The position numbers and the translations under genes are program-made. From Bisporella sp. PMI_857 (Eukaryota; Ascomycota; Leotiomycetes; Helotiales; Helotiaceae): 64,000 nt of DNA. The notes below the pieces were generated by a model. It was not told the origin of the DNA. It saw only the letters and a program-made list of their open reading frames with translations, and did no database searches. Where the stretch lies: contig JAJSPD010000007.1 in the NCBI GenBank assembly GCA_021307315.1, positions 868,001 through 932,000 of the forward strand, written 5' to 3'. This document shows positions 57,317 through 64,000 of the stretch, one piece after another. Position 1 is the stretch's first letter; each line of letters opens with the position of its first letter.

Positions 57317-58857
57317 TCAATCAAGAATGTCACCGCCTTCTTGAAGCACCCAAGAATCTGCTCTCTTCATTTGTCTTTTTGCCTCCCTGGTTCTGTCTAC
57401 CCATTCCTGCACATTTTCCACTACCATGTGAGGCGACCGCCTATATTCCAGCAAAAACGACTGGATCTCAGCCGGGCTAAACTCGTGCTCTGGTATCTTG
57501 TTTGCAAACTCTGTCATCAGCTTCCTGAGCGTGACTTCATCTCCTCGCCGGCTCCCGTCTGGTAACGTGTCGTCGCGCATAAATAGGGCGCTGAAGAGTC
57601 GAGCGTTGATGTCCTGGTTAGTGTACCCAAGCTCGAGCTTCATATCCACTCGACCTGGTCGAATCAGCGCAGCGTCGAGACGTTCCGCGTGGTTCGTCGT
57701 CATGATCAGTACCCGTCCTTCCTGCGAACCAACACCATCTAGAACATTCAGGAGGGCCGATAGAGACGCCCTTCCTTGCGACTTTGCCTTTGTTAAAGAG
57801 CTTGTCTCATCTTGCCCAGTCTTCACCGTTCCGCGCTGTCGAGATTGTGTTGCATCCACGGCATCAATATCTTCGAGAAGGATGACACAATGCGCGGGGA
57901 GTCCAGTGAATAGCTCACTCAGCGAGTTGTCGTCCACACTGGAGATATTGAGGATATAGATATCCAGGTCGCAGGCCCCGGCAATTGATAAACTCAAACT
58001 AGACTTTCCGGTCCCAGGTGGCCCATACAATAGGTACCCTTTCCGGTAGGGGATGCCGCGCCGAGAATACCACGCTCGCGTTTCGGGGTCCAGGAAAGCC
58101 TTGATGTCCTCTACCAGCGCTGTCTTCTTCTTCTCGTCAAAGATGACGGTGTCGAGTGGTCTGATGTCTATTGCTCTCGTTTTTTTCCAGTCACGGTCCC
58201 GATGCTCAAAGACAGAGGTCTTATTCTTGACCAGCTTCAGGTACTCAGCTCGACACTCGTTGAATAACTCCCTCAGAACACCTGGAGACCTCCCTATGCA
58301 GGAGACTGAGATCTCCTCCTCGCAGAAAATTCGTCCCTCTCTCTGGACGCTCCGAAAGGTGAGCAGACGATTCTTGTAACAGAAAGAAAAGCTCCCATTC
58401 CAAGGCGAATACTGAAGAGGTTTCTTCTGGTTCCCATCGGAGTGATCGTCGGCGAACCCTCTTCTCCTCGCACCCACACTGACAAGGGAGGAACATGCCT
58501 TATGGGAAAAAGGCTGGGAGGATACCCAGGCGACAAGCATGTCGTATGCTTCGTTAGAATGGGAGACGTGGATTCTAGAAGCTGTTGCTTGTCAGAATGT
58601 GTCATTGGTGATCTGAGGAGTGACGAACTGAAATGTGTCGCCACCAATGCTCCGAAGAAGTCTTTGGCATATCTGCCAAAGAACACAGCCAATCCGCAGA
58701 TACAAAGCACACGACCATAGCTGTTTGGTCCGGCCTGAAGTTGCTGGAGGGCAGCAGGGATGTTGGTAAGCCCAGGGAAGAAGACGTCTACCATTGATAT
58801 CGGGCTCAATGGGAGTGGCTGACTTGGCAGAGGATGAGCATTGTTGTGAGCAGCCAT
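57317..58857 (-). CDS. BCS1-type AAA ATPase
   Basis: Exon 1 is 58857-58625 and exon 2 is 58574-57317. A 50-bp intron (GTCACT, CTGAC branch, TTCTAG) joins HFSS to IHVSHSNEAYDML, giving 496 residues. A hydrophobic segment near residues 50-75 (YGRVLCICGLAVFFGRYA) precedes the BCS1 N-terminal domain (WVSSQPFSHKACSS). The AAA core shows Walker A GPPGTGKSSLS, Walker B VILLEDIDAVD, sensor NHAERLDAALIRPGRVD. Classical BCS1 translocates the Rieske protein in mitochondria. Fungi also have many BCS1-like paralogues of unknown role, some in allorecognition clusters, and this divergent copy fits that group. An upstream in-frame ATG at 59031 is possible. Confidence 0.8.
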
Positions 58858-59870
58858 TGCAGGATGCGTTGTGGGTGAGCAGCAAGGCAAAAGTTCGATA
58901 GTAGGATAGAATGCTGGTCTGAGTCTGGTGAAGCTGAGTTCAGATGGGATTGAAGAATGGATCGACCCTTTGGTGTACGTAGACAAGATATATACCAGGG
59001 GAGAAGGTTTGGAAAGATGATTGAAGAGCATGGAAGAATGCAGAGGGAGGTGATGGTCAGAACTTCAGGGAAATGCGGACCTTTATATATTTATCGATCC
59101 CTATGTCCTTCATGTTAGAAGTCTAATCCGTCTTGGGAGTCCAACGTCGGAGAGTCTATCACTTGCAGCCCATGGTGCATGATGTGTTGGCGCCTTGAAT
59201 AATCAACATGGCTTCCCATTCTCCATGCAGCAATGTGGGGGAAGCAAGACATTGATGCGGAGCATTGATAATGTTCCAGCCGTGGATCTTGGAAGAGTTT
59301 ATGGCGTATCGATTTGTGCTTTTCCCCAAATGGAACGTCTCCGTGCGGTACCCTTTCCATTATTGACGCTTCTATTGAGTTAACGCAATGCTGTAGAGCA
59401 TCGAAGCTTGTATGCAGGATCCTCACCCCCGAGGTAGCTGGCGGCCTACGATTGAGGCATGATGTACTGGCCCCTGGATGACCCACCAGTTGAGCTCTCC
59501 GTATGCCACACCCTTCCCATCCTCAAGAGCTCCAAAGAGTTGTTGCTTACATGGAAGATCGTAGTCTTGGCTTTATCAATTAATACTATTATCATACAGA
59601 GCACGGAGAGTGGACAACGAATGCGTTATTGGTATTGCGTGTAAGAGTTGTGCATCTCGGGGACTGTTTGATGGAATCTCTCACAGCCGCTGCATCGATA
59701 CATCATAATAGAAAACGTGGGGGGAAGCTACACATTGAAGGGTAGAATTGATAGCGTCCGAGTACAGGGAATTGTGTTGGAGGAATCATCGATGGAGCGC
59801 CAACTATGTGGTTATCCTTCCGGTTCTTGACAGCTCCATCGAGTGTAGCTTGTATGCAGGACAAGCATCA
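58858..59870. other. Gene-free interval
   Basis: About 1 kb upstream of the AAA gene (promoter with tatatttatcg-like AT stretches near 59085). No supported gene. Confidence 0.45.
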
Positions 59871-60078
59871 GACCTAGTTTCCCTGCGGCTGAGGCAAGAT
59901 AAGCCTCGGGTTCCTTGCGGCCCAGGCAACATCAACCTTAGTTTCTCTGCGGCAAGGCAAGATAAGCCTTAGATTCCCTACAATCCAGGCAACATAAGGC
60001 TTATTCGTTAGGTTCCCCACTTCCCAGACAATATAAGCCTTGGGGTTCCCCGCACCCAGGCAACGTAAGACCTCAACT
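59871..60078 (+). repeat. Minisatellite, about 32-bp unit, six copies
   Basis: Six imperfect units of 31-39 bp, each with a ttcc..gc....caggcaa.ataagcct pattern, end about 50 bp before the ATG of the next gene, so the array lies in its promoter or 5' UTR. Confidence 0.8.
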
Positions 60079-60125
60079 TACCTTTCGCACGATGCAGATA
60101 GGCCACTTCCACACCGACGAATTCC

Positions 60126-61285
60126 ATGGCGTCGAAATCCGCAATTACAAGTTCCTCGCAGAATTTCAGAACTAAAGATTCCATAATCGAAGCCGCAATC
60201 AAAATATTTATAGAACAGATCGAAAAGTGGGACCGTAAACGAGCGCCTCCAGGGCTGGGAAAGAAGCTCGCGAAAACCCGTGCCGCTGAAGAAACAAACA
60301 CAGCACGAATCTTCTTAGACCATGGGGGTTTCACGGCCTGGTTGGCATATTCACTTGCGACGGAGGGCAAGGCTCATTTTCACGGACGACTTGATAGAGG
60401 CAACACCATCAAAGCCTTCCAAGCATTACCCTTCAATGATCGATTGCGGACCGCGGAAAGAGTAGCAGGCAATGCGATCCCCACGGCTGTCAGCAAACAC
60501 ATTCACGCTATATCTAAGCGTCTTGAGGATAAGGGTGAGTGATCTTATCATTTTGCTTTCCTTTTCTGATCAGCTAGACAGGTATTCCAACAGGTCCTCC
60601 GGGGAACAAGGAGGCAGCTCGACCAAACTCCATAACGTCCCCAGTCGTTTTGGCGAGTTGTATTAACCACCTTTCTCCCACCGAGACGCATGGCTTGCCC
60701 ACGGAGATCCCTGAAATTTCCTCAGACAATCCGGACTCTACCATCAGGGTAAATCAAACAGTGATTAATGCTTCGCTGAAAGGAGTTGCAAATGTTTTTG
60801 GCGAATACATGTGCCGTGCAATCAGAAGAGTCACAGTTCAGAGTGATGGGATACCGTCCTTGAAAGCTGCTATAACGATGGAATTTCCTGAATTCGCACC
60901 AGTCGATTGCGTCATGATGCTGGAGGTCTGCGAATGGGAAGTGGAACGCCTTGTGAAGGATTTGTTCGGGATAGGAGTGAAATCGGTGATGGGGTTTCGG
61001 CATCTTATCCTGGGGAAAGGTGTCAGGTTGACATCCAACACACCCAACCCCGAAATCACTTTGAAAGGTGTTCACGACGAAGCGATCATCCATGTATTTG
61101 GTCCTGAGATATATGGGGCAATCACAGCAAGTAGAATGCGCAAGAGCGAATTAGAGGAGGAAAGGAATTGCGCAACAGAATGCGTATCAATGCTATTTAC
61201 AAGTAAATCTGGCGAGGGGGCTTACATCAATCTATGTCTGGATCTGAAAGGAGGCCTCGAGATAAGAGACAAGCTATATAACTAG
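60126..61285 (+). CDS. Hypothetical protein, two exons
   Basis: Exon 1 is 60126-60534 and exon 2 is 60594-61285. A 59-bp intron (GTGAGT-CAACAG) is in phase, for 366 residues. The N-terminal half is basic and helical (SIIEAAIKIFIEQIEKWDRK, RIFLDHGGFTAWLAYSL). The C-terminal half is more globular (ASLKGVANVFGEYMCRAI, DCVMMLEVCEWEVERLVKD, INLCLDLKGGLEIRD). No domain recognised. Splice signals, length and lack of stops support a real gene. Confidence 0.7.
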
Positions 61286-61320
61286 AATGCAATCCATATT
61301 CTCCACCACATGCAATGCTA

Positions 61321-61940
61321 TTATTCTTCTTTCACCTTCCCCCCCGAACCAGAGAAGTACAACTCAATGCCCGAAGGCACCGTACCTTGGCCATTACGCT
61401 GATAGAGCGGCGTCTCCTTGCTTCCTCCCTCACTGTCTTTCTGAATGACAGTAACACTACATCCCTTCCAGTATACACACTGGCCGCTGCCTACAACCCA
61501 TTTTGGAGTATTCGTAACGATGTTCGCAAAATCTATGTTCGAATCGAGACTGCTAGGTTGAAAAGCCTAGGAACACGTCAGACAAGCCATGACCATAGAT
61601 AAAGTTACTTACCATCAAGACCTCCTCTAGCCCGAGGCAATAGCTGGTGTTTGAGTAATGTGTTGGCGAGGAGCCGATAAATGCGGTTGGCAGAGTCTTG
61701 AGGCTGCCTCTCGGGGAGGATGTAGATGTGCCCTTTAGGAGACGGTAGAATGAGGTTGGCGCAAACTCCAAAGGAGAAGTTCAAGTAACTTTCTGCGCCT
61801 TTGTAGAATACGCTAAGTGCAATGGATGGAATGCCACAAAGTAAAGGTGCGCGGTGAAGGGAGGAGTGAGTCCGATGGAATATATCGCCAGGCGGAATGC
61901 TGATCCACGACGGAAAATAAGGCGCAACGACTGCCCCTCA
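61321..61940 (-). CDS. Hypothetical protein, partial model (5' end unresolved)
   Basis: Two minus-strand exons too short or start-less to stand out as open frames. The first, about 61940-61613, is open for over 100 codons (FHRTHSSLHRAPLLCG, YLNFSFGVCANLIL, GHIYILPERQPQDSANRIY) and ends at a GTAAGT donor. The second, 61532-61321, runs FANIVTNTPKWVVGSGQCVY to a TAA at 61321-61323. The 80-bp intron (GTAAGT to CATAG) keeps phase (LD|D). No in-frame ATG occurs in the first exon, and a TGA lies just upstream, so a 5' exon near 62000-62280 is expected. Family unknown. Convergent with the plus-strand gene ending at 61285. Confidence 0.45.
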
Positions 61941-62213
61941 GCGGACGAAAGTCTATTTGTGGAGCTGGACGGAGCTGGCCAGGCAGAACAACTCAGGCAT
62001 TATTGTTGCTCAGAAACAACCTTGGATGGAGTCTGATCTGTTGCTTGCAATTCAAGAGGTTGATGAGGTTATCCATTTGCAGGGAAGAAATTGTGGTTGC
62101 GGGACTTTGCAATTGGTGGGGTTCGATGCCATGTGATTTGTTCAGCAATCCGACACTGACCGAAAAGACCCCAGTCCAGTTAGGCTGCAATGCCTTCAGG
62201 CTGAAACGTGTAG

Positions 62214-62615
62214 GAAGCTTCCGTCGCAAAAAGTTCCAGAAATTTAACTCTTTGGGATCCTTACATAACTTGCGCCAAATCAAATCCTCTGCGCAACCTT
62301 AAACAAATTAAGGGTGTCCAGGACTTGCACATCCTACTGTGCGTCTTGTACGCCGGTCGCAAAGTTTTCGAGCTGGAAGGGAGTGAAGAAAGCTGCGCCA
62401 GCACCGCCCTCAAGATTACGAGTCGTATGGCAAAGAGAGGTCAGGTTCCGGTGCGCCTGATCATGTATGTACATGCCCCGTCTCTGGCCATAATTCTTTG
62501 TGGGACAAGTGACTAACCAAGCTTTCAGTCAACTCTGCGTCGACGTCGACTTCCCTTCAAATGATCACTTTTCGACTACGCCGAGCCGATCACGAGAGTA
62601 TCACGACATCATTTA
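62214..62615 (+). pseudogene. Probable exon pair of a degraded gene
   Basis: An open plus-strand segment begins after a TAG near 62213 (LTLWDPYITCAKSNPLRN, LLCVLYAGRKVFELEGSEE, SRMAKRGQVPVRLI) and ends at a GTATGT donor at 62465. A clean 64-bp intron (GACTAACC branch, TTTCAG) joins it in phase to QLCVDVDFPSNDHFSTTPSR, stopping at 62613. Coding-like sequence resumes just after (RWSGICESQRPSIIDDIPL, RSYWELHQMTFERHYICR), so the TAA may be a premature stop. No start codon found and no family recognised. Confidence 0.4.
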
Positions 62616-62972
62616 AGAGCGTTCTCTGCTGCAGATGGAGATACAACGATGGTCAGGCATTTGTGAGAGCCAGCGACCCAGCATTATCGACGATATACCT
62701 TTGATTCGTCGCAGCTATTGGGAGCTGCACCAAATGACCTTCGAGAGACACTACATCTGCCGTTGAAACGGAGGGCCTCTGTATCAAAGCAGGGTGTGTT
62801 CAACAGACGGCGTCGCATTTGGCGTCAGCCACCGACCGAGGTATTAGTTTACAGACGGGCAGTAGTAGCTATAGTGGAGCAAAGCACATTATTGAGAAGA
62901 TATACCATGGGCCTACGGCCATTGTCGACGCGCCTCGCATTAAGAATCAGACAGATATCAAAGAACTCCGCT

Positions 62973-63914
62973 TCATCGCCAGACATCCAGTTCTACTTCA
63001 TACCCTTTAGCCCTACAGGCTGCACAGTAATCATCAGGATTCATCCACCTTTGATCAAGAGTTGCCCTTTTTAGCCACTCTGCACAACGGGATTCTAGGC
63101 GTTGGTAATGTTCCTCTGAAGTTTCTGATGCAATATCCAGATCCGCAGCACCAATGATCGTCTCCACGCGTTCCTTCACTTGGGAAAACTTGGTTGATGC
63201 AGCTTGTCCGGTCCAGCCTGCTTGGATAACATCCGTCAGGGCCTCAGCACCAGCTCCAATAGTGCCACGGCCCGCCAGCAGTTGGCTCTCGATTTGCCAA
63301 ACCTCCTGCACTGAGTCCACGTTGGCGAAGGGGTCAACTCCAGTGAGGATGTAGTGAAGACATGTAGCTAAACCAGAGTGGTCTCTTTTCACGTCAGCTA
63401 CGTAATCATAATGGTCGTTTGTCGTAGAGGAGCCAAAGTCGAAGAGTTTGAGACGGTTGGACGAGCTGACGGCAAGATTGCGGATGGCGAGATCCCCATG
63501 GGTGAAACCAAGCTCCTCGAGCCAACTTATAACATCAACAAGCTCTCTGATCCAGCGATGGCGCATCATCTCATCAGCATTAACCCATATTTCCTCCAAA
63601 GGTTGTAAGCGCTCCAGAAACAGGCAGGATGACGAGTTCACCTCCAACCTTCGCGCAATATTAGTATGTTGCCGACTAGCCACAGCATCGTACACTGCCA
63701 GTTCTCTCTCCATGGCAACGAAGCTTCGAAGCCCATGATTCAAATAGAATATTGCTTCGTCATCCAGATCGTCTGGAATAGTGTATTGAAAAGGCAACTT
63801 GATCACGATATCGGTGTCTAGGGCGTAGACAAGACCTTGAGAGGGAGCGTGCGCGATACTGAGACAACGATCTAATTTGTCGAGGAACGGGGTAAATAAA
63901 TTCAAATTGGCCAT
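62973..63914 (-). CDS. Fungal protein-kinase-like protein
   Basis: A single-exon frame of 313 residues. The putative ATP lysine is in TDIVIKLPF, followed by MERELAVYDAV, hinge-like FLERLQPLEEIW, catalytic loop FTHGDLAIRNLAV (HGDxxxxN) and intact DFG in LKLFDFGSST. The C-lobe is short (HYILTGVDPF). The catalytic triad appears complete, unlike the other kinase-like genes here. It belongs to the fungal-specific kinase-like group with HGD loops, whose substrates are unknown. The C-terminal Cys-rich end (NPDDYCAACRAKG) is a common trait of this group. Confidence 0.8.
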   Translation of the reverse strand: MANLNLFTPFLDKLDRCLSIAHAPSQGLVYALDTDIVIKLPFQYTIPDDLDDEAIFYLNHGLRSFVAMERELAVYDAVASRQHTNIARRLEVNSSSCLFLERLQPLEEIWVNADEMMRHRWIRELVDVISWLEELGFTHGDLAIRNLAVSSSNRLKLFDFGSSTTNDHYDYVADVKRDHSGLATCLHYILTGVDPFANVDSVQEVWQIESQLLAGRGTIGAGAEALTDVIQAGWTGQAASTKFSQVKERVETIIGAADLDIASETSEEHYQRLESRCAEWLKRATLDQRWMNPDDYCAACRAKGYEVELDVWR

Positions 63915-64000
63915 ATTAGAAGAGTCGATGTACGATTCAGTAAAAGAGAGAGTCGTTTTATATTTTTAAAACTATACCAGCAGGACAGAGAAATTATGTT

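Noticed and set aside
57498..58379. Plus-strand frames opposite the AAA ATPase
   Set aside because: Antisense to Walker and sensor motifs of a clear AAA gene.
1..64000. DUF3435 tyrosine-recombinase captain of a Starship
   Set aside because: I looked through the open frames for a recombinase with R-H-R-Y context and saw none. The Starship interpretation rests only on accessory genes.
1..64000. tRNA or rRNA genes
   Set aside because: I noticed no cloverleaf B-box/A-box pair or rRNA-like block. A tRNAscan run would be needed to exclude one.

Overview
This window is from a filamentous ascomycete. Introns are short (44-80 bp), with GT-AG (one GC-AG) borders and CTAAC/CTGAC-like branch sites. Gene families are typical of Pezizomycotina: a HET/NB-ARC/TPR NLR, F-box, BCS1-type AAA, fungal kinase-like proteins and DUF3723. 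A leotiomycete fits the mix best, but that is inference. There are no bacterial features. Only about 25 convincing genes are spread over 64 kb, with much repeat and pseudogene sequence, so this is an accessory, transposon-rich compartment.

Layout. 0.2-2.1 kb: a small non-autonomous copia-type element with identical 153-bp LTRs that carries gag but no pol. 2.5-7.2 kb: kinase remnants, a 4-TM protein and a Ras-like GTPase. 8.4-11 kb: a fungal NLR broken by one in-frame stop. 11.5-12.6 kb: a transthyretin/HIU-hydrolase-like protein without its catalytic residues. 12.8-17 kb: a large degraded inverted repeat. 17.4-18.2 kb: a gene remnant with several stops. 19-31 kb: F-box, coiled-coil, secreted, pseudokinase, beta-propeller-like and orphan genes. 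31.6-34.3 kb: a long Gln-rich protein. 34.5-45.2 kb: ferric reductase, a MADS-like protein, DUF3723 and a patatin-like protein. 45.7-52.3 kb: a JmjC+SET fusion followed by a Ulp1 protease. 53-64 kb: small orphans, pseudogenes, a BCS1-like AAA ATPase and a kinase.

The main point is the combination of an NLR, a ferric reductase, a DUF3723 protein and a patatin-like protein within 37 kb. These are the four accessory classes reported as recurrent in Starship giant transposons of Pezizomycotina. I see no DUF3435 tyrosine-recombinase captain here, so the window would be the interior, or a decayed part, of such an element. Several proteins look like pseudoenzymes: the patatin, one kinase and the HIU-hydrolase homologue have lost catalytic residues while keeping open, spliced frames.

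Most gene models were built by joining open frames across introns seen in the sequence. Coordinates give the outer CDS limits and the exons are in the evidence text. Splice sites were checked for phase but not against transcripts.
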